This document shows positions 8,709-16,294 of a stretch of 64,000 nucleotides of DNA, in pieces. Position numbers and translations under genes: made by a program. The DNA lies in contig NZ_JAJNCU010000001.1 of NCBI RefSeq assembly GCF_021026095.1, forward strand, positions 62,001 to 126,000, read 5' to 3'. Within the stretch, counting starts at the first letter, position 1. Every line of letters starts with the position of its first letter. Source of the DNA: Salinicoccus halitifaciens (GTDB lineage: Bacteria; Bacillota; Bacilli; Staphylococcales; Salinicoccaceae). The notes under the pieces were generated by a model that saw only the letters and a list, made by a program, of their open reading frames with translations, made no database searches and had not been told where the DNA came from.

Positions 8709-8899
8709 TATAATATGTGTTGACGGAGGATGGGAATTCGTGTATCTTTTGGATACGGCTTTATCCTACAAGAATTCAGTAATCAAGCGTATGGGAGCGC
8801 TTACTTTATTCAAAGGGGATATGCTGCACAGATGAAGATTTAAAAGAAAAATAATATAATATATGATTCGGCTCCGGGGATACCCGGGGCCATTTTTTA
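8709..8899 (+). ncRNA. Candidate small RNA (or 31-codon peptide gene) with own promoter and terminator
   Basis: A -10 box TATAAT (8709-8714) with a weak -35 (TTAAAA, 17 nt upstream) precedes about 150 nt that end in a strong terminator (8870-8899). The transcript would contain two small perfect hairpins (GTATC/GATAC around 8742-8756 and AAGCG/CGCTT around 8788-8806). A GGAGG at about 8725 is followed by a GTG at 8740 that opens a 31-codon frame ending at 8835, and another short frame starts at the ATG at 8730; neither has a recognised product. The unit is supported by signals only, so its nature (RNA or peptide) is undecided. Confidence 0.4.
8870..8899 (+). terminator. Strong terminator ending the candidate small RNA
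   Basis: A 9-bp GC-rich stem (8870-8891, one G-T pair, loop GATA) is followed by ATTTTTTA. No annotated gene precedes it on this strand, which is why the upstream segment is read as a small transcript. Confidence 0.85.
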
Positions 8900-8960
8900 T
8901 GTTTACGGCTTGGTGATAAAACAATAGAAATCTGATTTTTGGGAATTGTTAAAAATTTAG

Positions 8961-8989
8961 TGGACATATATTTTAATTGTGATTAATAT
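8961..8989 (+). promoter_or_regulatory. Promoter of the first capsule transcription unit
   Basis: TGGACA (8961-8966), a 17-nt spacer and TAATAT (8984-8989), about 80 nt before the sugar transferase start. Confidence 0.5.
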
Positions 8990-9070
8990 AGTCTTAAGGA
9001 TATTAATGCAAAATTTGATTAAATTTACATCTTAATGGTTTTTTTATCAAGGGGTTTTGGGGGATGAGCG

Positions 9071-9655
9071 ATGAAGGAATTGAGTCTGAAGATCAAGCGG
9101 TGCATTGATGTCGCGGTGAGTTTCATATTATTGATGATGTTGTCGCCGCTTCTGGTTGCCACGGCTATGCTTATAGTGGTGACGATGCCGGGTCCGGTCT
9201 TTTTCATGCAGGACAGGATTGGCTATAAGGGGAAGCCTTATTCCATCTTCAAGTTCAGGAGCATGAAGGTCGATAAGGACGCGGAAACGAACTTTGCATT
9301 CGATAAAGATGCGGAGCGGCTGACGTTGTTCGGCCGGCTGATCAGGCGGCTTAAAATCGATGAGCTGCCGCAGCTGTTGAATGTGCTGAAGGGGGATATG
9401 AGCCTCGTGGGCCCGCGGCCGACAATCGAGCAGCAGGTGCGTGAATACGACGATCATCAGAGACGGCGGCTCGATATGAAGCCGGGGATGACGGGTCTTG
9501 CCCAGGTGAACGGCAATGCTTCACTCAGCTGGGATGAAAGGATAGAATACGACATCCGCTACATCAGCAGGTTTTCGCTGTTTCTGGATATGTGGATTCT
9601 GATGAAGACTTTTCTGATCGTCCTGCTTGGGGAGGAACGGTTCAAAAAAACATGA
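9071..9655 (+). CDS. Priming sugar-1-phosphate transferase (EpsL/CapM/PglC type)
   Basis: The 194-residue protein transfers a sugar-1-phosphate from a UDP sugar to undecaprenyl phosphate, the first committed step of repeat-unit synthesis at the membrane. It is the short form: one N-terminal hydrophobic segment (about 14-36), then the family motifs KFRSM (about 57-61), IDELPQLLNVLKGDMSLVGPRP (about 98-119, containing the catalytic and metal residues) and KPGMTGLAQVNG. Length matches EpsL and PglC (about 200). The start follows GGGGGATGAGCG. It heads the first capsule unit. With the 4,6-dehydratase and aminotransferase further on, the sugar is likely a bacillosamine-like amino sugar, which is inference. 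Confidence 0.9.
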   Translation: MKELSLKIKRCIDVAVSFILLMMLSPLLVATAMLIVVTMPGPVFFMQDRIGYKGKPYSIFKFRSMKVDKDAETNFAFDKDAERLTLFGRLIRRLKIDELPQLLNVLKGDMSLVGPRPTIEQQVREYDDHQRRRLDMKPGMTGLAQVNGNASLSWDERIEYDIRYISRFSLFLDMWILMKTFLIVLLGEERFKKT

Positions 9656-9671
9656 ATACAGGGGGATGTCT

Positions 9672-10574
9672 ATGTCCAATGGAATCATATTTGTGGGATC
9701 GGTGATATCCAGTGAAATCATTTTAAGGAGTCTGATCGAAAATGGTCTGCCTCCGGATAAGGTTTTTTCGCTCAAGGATGAATACTCGGCAAATGTTTCA
9801 GGCTACAGCGACTTATCCAAAATTGCCAGGGAACATGGTGTCGACTATGTGGATTTCAAGAACATCAATGATGAGGAACATGTCAAGGTAATGGAGGAGA
9901 TGGCGCCCGACTACATCTTCATCGTCGGGTTATCTCAGCTTGTCAGTCCGCGCATCATCAATGCACCGCGGAAAGGAGTCATCGGTTTCCATCCGACGGC
10001 ACTGCCGAAGTTCAGGGGGCGCGCGGCAATCCCGTGGCAGATACTGCTTGATGTGAGAGAATCCAAATCTTCATTGTTCTACATAGATGAAGGGACGGAT
10101 ACAGGGGAAATCATCGATCAAGAAACTTATCTGATCGGTGAAGACGATTACGCAGAAGACGTGGAGGCGGCATTGAATGCTGCATTGAAAAGGATGGTGC
10201 CGCGCATCGTTCAAAAAATAAAGGATGATGCGCTGACTTCACGGCCGCAGGATGAAGATGCCGCAACGTATCTTCTGAAGCGGGTGCCGGAGGACGGCAG
10301 AATCGATTGGAATGATTCCGTCCGGAACATCCATAAATTGATCCGGGCGACTTCAAAGCCTTATCCGGGCGCTTTTTCCCATTACAAGGATAAGAGAGTC
10401 ATATTCTGGCGGGGCGAAGTGCATGAAAATAATAAATACTATGGGATACCGGGCCAGATCATCCATTCGGATGAAGGCAGCATTGATATATTCTGCAAGG
10501 ACGGCATCTTAAGGATCACGGATTACGAAACAGAATCCGAAATCAGGTTCATCGAGGGGAATAAATTTATTTGA
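9672..10574 (+). CDS. Formyltransferase-family protein (sugar N-formyltransferase candidate)
   Basis: Start at the ATG at 9672, 6 nt after a GGGGGATG ribosome site; in-frame codons upstream lie inside the previous gene. The 300-residue protein has the formyltransferase fold: FHPTALPKFRGRAAIPWQI near residue 106 and FYIDEGTDTGEII near residue 138, which includes the conserved Asp, and then a C-terminal domain (residues about 200-300) like that of methionyl-tRNA formyltransferase. The usual Asn two places before the catalytic His is Gly here (GFH instead of NxH). Family members use N10-formyl-tetrahydrofolate to formylate amines, including 4-amino sugars. Its place in a capsule cluster makes a sugar substrate likely. 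Confidence 0.75.
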   Translation: MSNGIIFVGSVISSEIILRSLIENGLPPDKVFSLKDEYSANVSGYSDLSKIAREHGVDYVDFKNINDEEHVKVMEEMAPDYIFIVGLSQLVSPRIINAPRKGVIGFHPTALPKFRGRAAIPWQILLDVRESKSSLFYIDEGTDTGEIIDQETYLIGEDDYAEDVEAALNAALKRMVPRIVQKIKDDALTSRPQDEDAATYLLKRVPEDGRIDWNDSVRNIHKLIRATSKPYPGAFSHYKDKRVIFWRGEVHENNKYYGIPGQIIHSDEGSIDIFCKDGILRITDYETESEIRFIEGNKFI

Positions 10575-10596
10575 AGCTGAGGGGGAGCTGAGGGAA

Positions 10597-11262
10597 ATGA
10601 AGGTATTAGTGTTTGCACCGCATAATGATGATGAAGTGCTGGGCGTCGGGGGGACGATCGCCAAGTATGTGAAGGCGGGGCACTCCGTGTATGTCTGTGA
10701 AGTGACGAGTACGCCGGATCCGGAGTGGACGAAGGAAGAACAGACTCAGGCGAAAGCGGCCCATGAATTTTTGGGCGTTGAAGAAACGATCTTTCTGAAT
10801 TTGCCTATGATTGGTCTGAGACATTACGATACAGCAGAATTTAACGGGAAAGTGCATGATGTGGTTCAGCAGGTGCAGCCGGAAGTTGTTTTTTTACCGC
10901 ATAAGGGGGACATGAACTTCGACCATGCCGAGGTGACATACAGCGCAATGGTCGCACTGCGTCCATTCAATGTGCCGAACTTAAAAGAGGTACTTGCTTA
11001 TGAAACATTGTCGGAGACGGAATGGAATACACCGACAGTTGATAATGTATTCATGCCGAATGTATTCATTGATATCACCGATACTATAGAAGATAAACTC
11101 AAAGCTATGGAATTTTACAAGGGAGAATTGAAAGCATTCCCCCACCCGCGGTCGCTTGAAGCGATGCGGGCATTGTCCGTTTACAGGGGGTCGACCATCA
11201 ACGTGAATCATGCGGAAGCATTCATGCTGCTCCGTTCGGTCAGGAAGCAGATTATGAAATAA
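10597..11262 (+). CDS. PIG-L/LmbE-family deacetylase
   Basis: This 221-residue protein has the zinc-binding motifs of the PIG-L family: PHNDDE at residues 8-13 (usually PHPDDE) and GDMNFDHAEV at about residues 103-112. The family hydrolyses N-acetyl groups from GlcNAc-containing conjugates. It sits between two formyltransferases and a NodB-type deacetylase, so it may expose an amine on a sugar before formylation; that link is inference. The ribosome site is AGCTGAGGGAA and the gap to the previous gene is 22 nt. Confidence 0.8.
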   Translation: MKVLVFAPHNDDEVLGVGGTIAKYVKAGHSVYVCEVTSTPDPEWTKEEQTQAKAAHEFLGVEETIFLNLPMIGLRHYDTAEFNGKVHDVVQQVQPEVVFLPHKGDMNFDHAEVTYSAMVALRPFNVPNLKEVLAYETLSETEWNTPTVDNVFMPNVFIDITDTIEDKLKAMEFYKGELKAFPHPRSLEAMRALSVYRGSTINVNHAEAFMLLRSVRKQIMK

Positions 11263-11331
11263 TTTCTCATCCAACAGATTTTTTATTATGGTGATGAATA
11301 AATTTTAAAAACATGGAGGATGGTGGAATTA

Positions 11332-12309
11332 TTGAAAAACGGTTCATTTATCATTTCTTTGGACTTTGAAATTTTCTGGGGGTTCATCGACTTCAGGGAT
11401 CGGGATAAGCATTGGAGCCGGCTGCGGAGGACACCGGACGTGGCCTCAAAATTAATCGACGTGTTTGAGGAAAACGAGATGAAGGTCACATGGTCGACGG
11501 TGGGGATGCTGATGCTTGAAGACTCTGATGACCTGAAAAGGGTGGTCCGGGACTTTGAGGTGCCGAATTATACAGATCCCAAACGCAATAACTACAATAC
11601 ATTCATGGGGCTTATGTCCAATCCGCAATACAGTGATGGCGTCTTCTTTGCCCGGGAACTGGTGGAGAAGCTGAAAGCTTCAAAATATCAGGATATCGGC
11701 ACGCATACATTCTCACATTATTATTGTCTGGAAAAGGGGCAGAAGAACGATGAGTTCCAAAAAGACTTGTCCATAGCGCTCGCAGTCGCGGAAGATAACG
11801 GCATCAATATCGAGAGCATCGTCTTCCCGAAGAACCAGTACAATGCGGGTACGCTCGCACTGCTTAAGGCTCACGGGATTGCAAGCTACAGGGGCAACCC
11901 GGATCAATATATCTATAAGACGCGTCCGGTGGATAACCTTGCGATCCGTGCGGCGCATCTGCTGGACACTTACTGGAATATCGCAGGGCATATTACACAC
12001 ACCGCCCCAAAAGCCGGTGACGGCTTATACAACATCAAGGCCAGCCGCTTCCTGCGTCCTGTGACGGAGCGGAATAGGATGTTCAAAAATCTGCAGCTGA
12101 GGCGGATCAAAAAGGAGATGACCCATGCAGCAAAAAATAATCATTATTACCATCTATGGTGGCATCCGCACAACTTTTCCGGGCTGCCTGAGGAAAACAT
12201 CAGCTACTTACGTGAAATCATCGATCATTTCAAGTATTTGAACAAGACTTATGATTTCAGGTCCGAAAGCATGGAATCCTTTGTGGAGAAGGTGAAAGCG
12301 AATGAGTAA
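11332..12309 (+). CDS. Polysaccharide deacetylase (NodB-like)
   Basis: The preferred start is TTG at 11332, 11 nt after GGAGGA; the ATG at 11320 overlaps that ribosome site. The 325-residue protein begins FIISLDFEIFWG, with the metal-binding DxE variant of the NodB motif 1, and has GTHTFSHYYC (about residues 120-130), the HxxxH metal motif. A late segment HLWWHPHNF also fits the carbohydrate esterase 4 family. It has no signal peptide, so it probably acts in the cytoplasm on a lipid-linked or nucleotide sugar, unlike secreted peptidoglycan deacetylases. It overlaps the next gene by 8 nt. Confidence 0.75.
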   Translation: MKNGSFIISLDFEIFWGFIDFRDRDKHWSRLRRTPDVASKLIDVFEENEMKVTWSTVGMLMLEDSDDLKRVVRDFEVPNYTDPKRNNYNTFMGLMSNPQYSDGVFFARELVEKLKASKYQDIGTHTFSHYYCLEKGQKNDEFQKDLSIALAVAEDNGINIESIVFPKNQYNAGTLALLKAHGIASYRGNPDQYIYKTRPVDNLAIRAAHLLDTYWNIAGHITHTAPKAGDGLYNIKASRFLRPVTERNRMFKNLQLRRIKKEMTHAAKNNHYYHLWWHPHNFSGLPEENISYLREIIDHFKYLNKTYDFRSESMESFVEKVKANE

Positions 12310-13069
12310 CATCATAATGATCTGCGGCGCAGGAGATGAGACGAACTATATATACAATCATGTGACAAAGGAATTTGATGTTTCAAAAGTCTACATCGTG
12401 GGTGACGTCAGCAGAAAGACATTTCTGAAGCGGCGAATCAAAAAGCTTGGACTCTTCAAAGTCATCGGGCAGATCCTGTTCGTCCTCTATACGAAGCTGT
12501 ATCTCAGGAAGCGCTCGAAGAAAAGGGTTGAGGAAATACGCCGTGAATATGGCCTGGACACGACAGAGATTCCACAGGAGAAGGTGGAATACATCGATTC
12601 CGTGAACAGTGACCGGATGGAACAGGTCCTGGAGGAAAGCAATGCAGATCTCGTCATCATCAACGGCACACCGATCATAAAATCTCATATACTAGATGCC
12701 ATCGATGTGCATTTCCTGAATATCCATGTGGGCATCAACCCGAAGTACAGGGGCGTCCACGGCGGATACTGGGCTTTATATAACGGTGAGGAAAATCTCG
12801 CCGGAGTGACGACGCATCTCGTCGATGCCGGGATCGATACAGGGACGGTGCTGGATCAGCGCACGATCAAAGTGACCGGGAAGGACAACTTCTTGACCTA
12901 CACCCATCTGCAGGTGGCTGCAGCGCTTAAAAATTATAACGATATCGTACGTTCAATCCTGGAGGGGAATATGAAGTTTGTGGAGCCCCTGACGGATGAA
13001 AGTGCAATCTGGTCACATCCGACATTATGGGGATATATGTATGGAAGGATTTTCAGGAAAGTGAAGTAG
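12302..13069 (+). CDS. Second formyltransferase-family protein
   Basis: The 255-residue protein starts at an ATG overlapping the deacetylase gene by 8 nt, after GGTGAAAGCGA. The core motif is NIHVGINPKYRGVHGGYWA (about residues 139-157) with the full NxH pair, and [11 protein letters not shown] with the conserved Asp (about 173-183). A basic helical insertion (RKRSKKRVEEIRREYG, about residues 63-78) is unusual. There is no C-terminal methionyl-tRNA formyltransferase domain. Unlike the first formyltransferase of this locus, its catalytic triad looks intact. It probably N-formylates an amino sugar or lipid-linked sugar of the polysaccharide. Confidence 0.75.
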   Translation: MSNIIMICGAGDETNYIYNHVTKEFDVSKVYIVGDVSRKTFLKRRIKKLGLFKVIGQILFVLYTKLYLRKRSKKRVEEIRREYGLDTTEIPQEKVEYIDSVNSDRMEQVLEESNADLVIINGTPIIKSHILDAIDVHFLNIHVGINPKYRGVHGGYWALYNGEENLAGVTTHLVDAGIDTGTVLDQRTIKVTGKDNFLTYTHLQVAAALKNYNDIVRSILEGNMKFVEPLTDESAIWSHPTLWGYMYGRIFRKVK

Positions 13070-13112
13070 GTGGGTCTTTTATTTAAAAGATTATCATAAG
13101 GGGATGTCTAAA

Positions 13113-14282
13113 ATGAAAAGAAAGTATATTCAGGGGGTCACATCTTCAATGAGCGTGATGTTTCTGAGGGACCAGGTGAAACTCCTCGAGCAGAACGGCT
13201 ATGAAGTGAAAATCGTGTGCAATAATGATTTCGATAAGACTTATAAAGATATGGAGCTGGACCATATCCCATTCGAAAGAGAAATCAACATCACCAAAGA
13301 TGTTTCGGCACTTTATAAACTATTTAAATACTTGAGGCGTGAATCACCGGATATCATTCACTTCAGTACAGCGAAGGCGGGACTGCTTGGAATGATAGCG
13401 GGGTTTTTAAGCCGGGTGCCTACACGTATATATTCGATATGGGGACTCAGGCTTGAGACGACATCGGGCATCAAGTACAGGGTGCTCCATACTGCAGAAA
13501 GAATCGCCTGTGCACTCAGTACACACGTCGTCGTCATCTCAGACAGCCTTGAGGAAGAAGTCGTGAATAACAGAATCGTAAAGCGGGACAAGGTGGTGCG
13601 GATCGGCAAAGGCAGCAATGATGGCATAGATCTGGAAAAATTCAACCCAGAAAACATTCCCTCCACACAGGTGGAGACATTGAAGAAAGAACTGGGGATC
13701 AAGCCCGATGACTTCGTCATGGGTTATATCGGCAGGATCACTAAAGATAAAGGCAGCAATGAACTCGTCGAGGCGTTTGAGGCCTTATCTGCTGATCATC
13801 CCAATTTAAAGCTGGTGATCGTCGGGGATTTTGAAGAGAGTGATGCCATCAAGCAGGAGAATATTGATAAAATTCATGAGAATAAAAATATCCTCTTATG
13901 TGGCTACACGTTGGATATTCACAAATATTACCGTTTGATGAATTTGTTCGTCTTCCCAACATACCGCGAGGGGTTCGGGAACGTCAGCATTGAGGCACAG
14001 GCCATGGGTGTGCCTGTCGTGACGTTTGATGTGACAGGGGCAAGAGACACCCTCGCCCGCGGGCAGACGGGCATCATCATAAAGAATAAGAGTGCGGCAG
14101 GGCTGGCAGAGGCGATCAGACACCTGATTGAGCATCCGGAAGTGCTGGAAAAGATGGCGGGAGCATCCCGGAAATTTATAACGGAAAATTTTGATAAGGT
14201 GTACATACAGGGAGAATTACTGAAATTTTATGACAGCCTGGGTACACCGCCTGATGTGGAACCTGAAGTGAAACATACTTGA
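13113..14282 (+). CDS. Glycosyltransferase family 4
   Basis: The ATG at 13113 is preferred because AAGGGG lies 9 nt upstream and the earlier ATG (13104) touches it. The 389-residue protein is a GT-B retaining glycosyltransferase: N-terminal acceptor domain with IHFSTAKAGLLG, linker, then GYIGRITKDKGSNEL (about residue 207) and the donor-binding EGFGNVSIEAQAMGVPV with the EX7E motif (about residues 287-300). It adds a sugar to the undecaprenyl-linked intermediate. It is the only classical glycosyltransferase in the locus. A strong terminator follows. Confidence 0.9.
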   Translation: MKRKYIQGVTSSMSVMFLRDQVKLLEQNGYEVKIVCNNDFDKTYKDMELDHIPFEREINITKDVSALYKLFKYLRRESPDIIHFSTAKAGLLGMIAGFLSRVPTRIYSIWGLRLETTSGIKYRVLHTAERIACALSTHVVVISDSLEEEVVNNRIVKRDKVVRIGKGSNDGIDLEKFNPENIPSTQVETLKKELGIKPDDFVMGYIGRITKDKGSNELVEAFEALSADHPNLKLVIVGDFEESDAIKQENIDKIHENKNILLCGYTLDIHKYYRLMNLFVFPTYREGFGNVSIEAQAMGVPVVTFDVTGARDTLARGQTGIIIKNKSAAGLAEAIRHLIEHPEVLEKMAGASRKFITENFDKVYIQGELLKFYDSLGTPPDVEPEVKHT

Positions 14283-14299
14283 ACATTTGAATTTTAGTG

Positions 14300-14336
14300 G
14301 AGGCAGTGTCCGGTGAGGACGCTGCCTCATTTTTTA
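14300..14336 (+). terminator. Terminator of the first capsule unit
   Basis: GAGGCAGTGTCC pairs with GGACGCTGCCTC (14300-14328, one G-T pair, 5-nt loop), followed by ATTTTTTATTTTT. Confidence 0.9.
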
Positions 14337-14652
14337 TTTTTATTTCTTTAATTGACTAATAATAAGCTCTGATTTTCATATACGAAAACTTATACATATT
14401 ATTCATAGTTATCACTGTCTCGATTTAGAGTCATTTATATTAATAGATTCAATTTGACTGTAAATTTGACATGCAAAATCTCTATATAACTCGATATCTA
14501 CATAAAATAGGCACTATTTACTCTATAATAGTAATTTAAATAATAAAAAGTCTGAATATTGTAATTAATTTATGTAATATTTCAGCTAATAGTAATTTAT
14601 TTACAATGTATGCATTACTGGTTTATTTGATGATTTAATATTCAGAAAAGTA

Positions 14653-14680
14653 TTGATTATTCATTTTGCCTTGCTATAAT
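14653..14680 (+). promoter_or_regulatory. Promoter of the second capsule unit
   Basis: TTGATT (14653-14658), 16-nt spacer and TATAAT (14675-14680), about 96 nt before the Wzz-like gene. Confidence 0.6.
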
Positions 14681-14776
14681 AGTATCTAAGTACCATTTAA
14701 TTGTAAAATTAAACTAATTCAGTTGGTTTTATACGTTAGTGGTTCTTGATAAACAGATGCATAGGGGGAATGGTTT

Positions 14777-15499
14777 ATGGGGGATTCTGTCAATCTGGAG
14801 ATTGTACTTAAGATCATCAGACAGAATGCGGTGTCTATTTTTTTATTTGCAGTCATCACGGGGCTGCTGATGGCTCTGGTCACTTTCTTTCTTTTGACAC
14901 CGAAGTACGAAGCGGAGACGCAGATTCTGGTCAGTCAGCCGGAGAGCGGGGGAATCATAGACAACCAGAATGTTGAAACGAGCCTGCAGTTGATCAACAC
15001 TTACAGGGACATCATTTTGAATCCGCTCGTACTCGGGGAGGTCTCCGACAATCTTGTCGACAGTCAGGGTATCGAATTGACGACACGTGAATTATCAAAA
15101 ATGATCACGGTCAGCAATGAAGACCAGTCACAGGTCATCACTGTGAGTGTAGTTGCAGACAGCATAGAAGAAGCTGCAATCATAGCGGATGAAATTGCGA
15201 GTGTCTTCCAGCAGGAAGTGAGTGAGATCATGAACGTCAATAACGTTTCCATATTGGCATCGGCATTCATGGATGCGGATACAGATCAGGTCTCTCCAAA
15301 CACTGTCATAAATATCACGGTGGGATTGGTGATCGGTTTGATGCTGGGTCTGGGTCTTGCATTCACAAGAGCATTTTTTGATAAGTCTGTAAGGAATGAA
15401 GAAGATGTGGAAAGACATCTGTCGATACCGGTCATCGGATCGATTGATAGATTTGAAAAACAGGTAGGGGCAGGGGATATATATGAGCAGACGTCATAA
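14777..15499 (+). CDS. Polysaccharide co-polymerase / chain-length regulator (CapA/Wzz type)
   Basis: The 240-residue protein has two membrane helices (about residues 18-40 and 177-198) flanking an extracellular coiled segment, and a cytosolic tail that ends near RFEKQVGAGDIYEQ. This is the CapA/YwqC layout: in Gram-positives the transmembrane adaptor is separate from the tyrosine kinase and activates it. A Pro-rich region typical of Wzz precedes helix 2 (TDQVSPNTVINITVG). The next gene, the kinase, overlaps by 17 nt, which supports the pair. It sets chain length and exports the polymer at the membrane. Confidence 0.9.
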   Translation: MGDSVNLEIVLKIIRQNAVSIFLFAVITGLLMALVTFFLLTPKYEAETQILVSQPESGGIIDNQNVETSLQLINTYRDIILNPLVLGEVSDNLVDSQGIELTTRELSKMITVSNEDQSQVITVSVVADSIEEAAIIADEIASVFQQEVSEIMNVNNVSILASAFMDADTDQVSPNTVINITVGLVIGLMLGLGLAFTRAFFDKSVRNEEDVERHLSIPVIGSIDRFEKQVGAGDIYEQTS

Positions 15500-16193
15500 G
15501 GATGAATATAATGGGCCGCGATACCTGGTGGTGGATAAACAGCCGCACGCGACAGTGAGTGAACAGTTCCGGACAATCCGTACAAATATCATGTATTCGA
15601 GTGTGAACACGGAGATCAGATCCGTCCTTTTCACTTCGGATATGGCGGCCGCAGGAAAATCCACGATTGCATCAAATATGGCTGTCGCGTATGCGCAGGC
15701 CGGCAAAAAAACTTTACTGCTTGATGCGGATTTAAGACGGCCCACTTCACATGAGACTTTCAGGGTGGCGAACAGGGAGGGCCTTTCGACATTGATCGTC
15801 AATGATATACCGTTCCAGGAAGTTATAAAAAGCACTGAATTTGAAAATCTTGATCTGATCACTTCCGGACCGATACCGCCGAATCCGGCTGAACTTCTTT
15901 CTGCATCGAAGCTCGAGGCGATCATGATCAGGCTGATGACACATTACGATATGGTCATCATGGATTCTCCGCCCATATTATCGGTCACTGATGCCCAGCT
16001 TCTGAGCAAGCATGCGAATGGCGTCGTGCTGGTCACCGATGTGGGGAGCAACAACAGGAACCGGCTGAACGAAGCGAAGGACCTGCTCAATAAAGCGGGA
16101 GCCAATATCATCGGCATCGTTTTGAACGGAAGGCCTAAACAATATAAGAGGGATGGTCCTTACTACCATTATCAGGAATCCACAGTCACTTGA
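15483..16193 (+). CDS. Bacterial tyrosine kinase (CapB/YwqD type)
   Basis: This 236-residue BY-kinase has a Walker A variant (TSDMAAAGKSTIASN, about residues 50-64), Walker A' (LLLDADLRRPT, about 77-87) and Walker B (MVIMDSPPI, about 157-165). The usual proline of the Walker A (SxxPxxGKS) is replaced. The C-terminus carries a tyrosine cluster (YKRDGPYYHY) for autophosphorylation, normally reversed by a CapC/YwqE phosphatase; no such phosphatase gene is in the window. It overlaps its activator gene by 17 nt. Confidence 0.9.
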   Translation: MSRRHKDEYNGPRYLVVDKQPHATVSEQFRTIRTNIMYSSVNTEIRSVLFTSDMAAAGKSTIASNMAVAYAQAGKKTLLLDADLRRPTSHETFRVANREGLSTLIVNDIPFQEVIKSTEFENLDLITSGPIPPNPAELLSASKLEAIMIRLMTHYDMVIMDSPPILSVTDAQLLSKHANGVVLVTDVGSNNRNRLNEAKDLLNKAGANIIGIVLNGRPKQYKRDGPYYHYQESTVT

Positions 16194-16294
16194 AATACAG
16201 AGGATAATCATCAGGCGTTTGAATAAAGGGGCAATGCCGAAGAAGCATTGATATTCATCCGTTTCTAAAATAGGTAATGAAAGTAGAGGGTAAT

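Larger units (their letters stand above)
8555..9070. other. Gene-poor 516-nt region between the protease gene and the capsule locus
   Basis: This stretch holds the upstream region of the protease gene, a candidate small RNA or peptide unit (8709-8899), and the promoter of the first capsule unit (8961-8989). Nothing else protein-coding is convincing in it. Confidence 0.7.
14283..14776. other. AT-rich 494-nt gap between the two capsule units
   Basis: Holds the terminator of unit 1, about 350 nt of AT-rich DNA with a repeated AATAGTAATTTA motif (near 14526 and 14588), and the promoter of unit 2. The high AT content against a 50% GC background suggests a regulatory or foreign segment. No gene was found. 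Confidence 0.7.
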
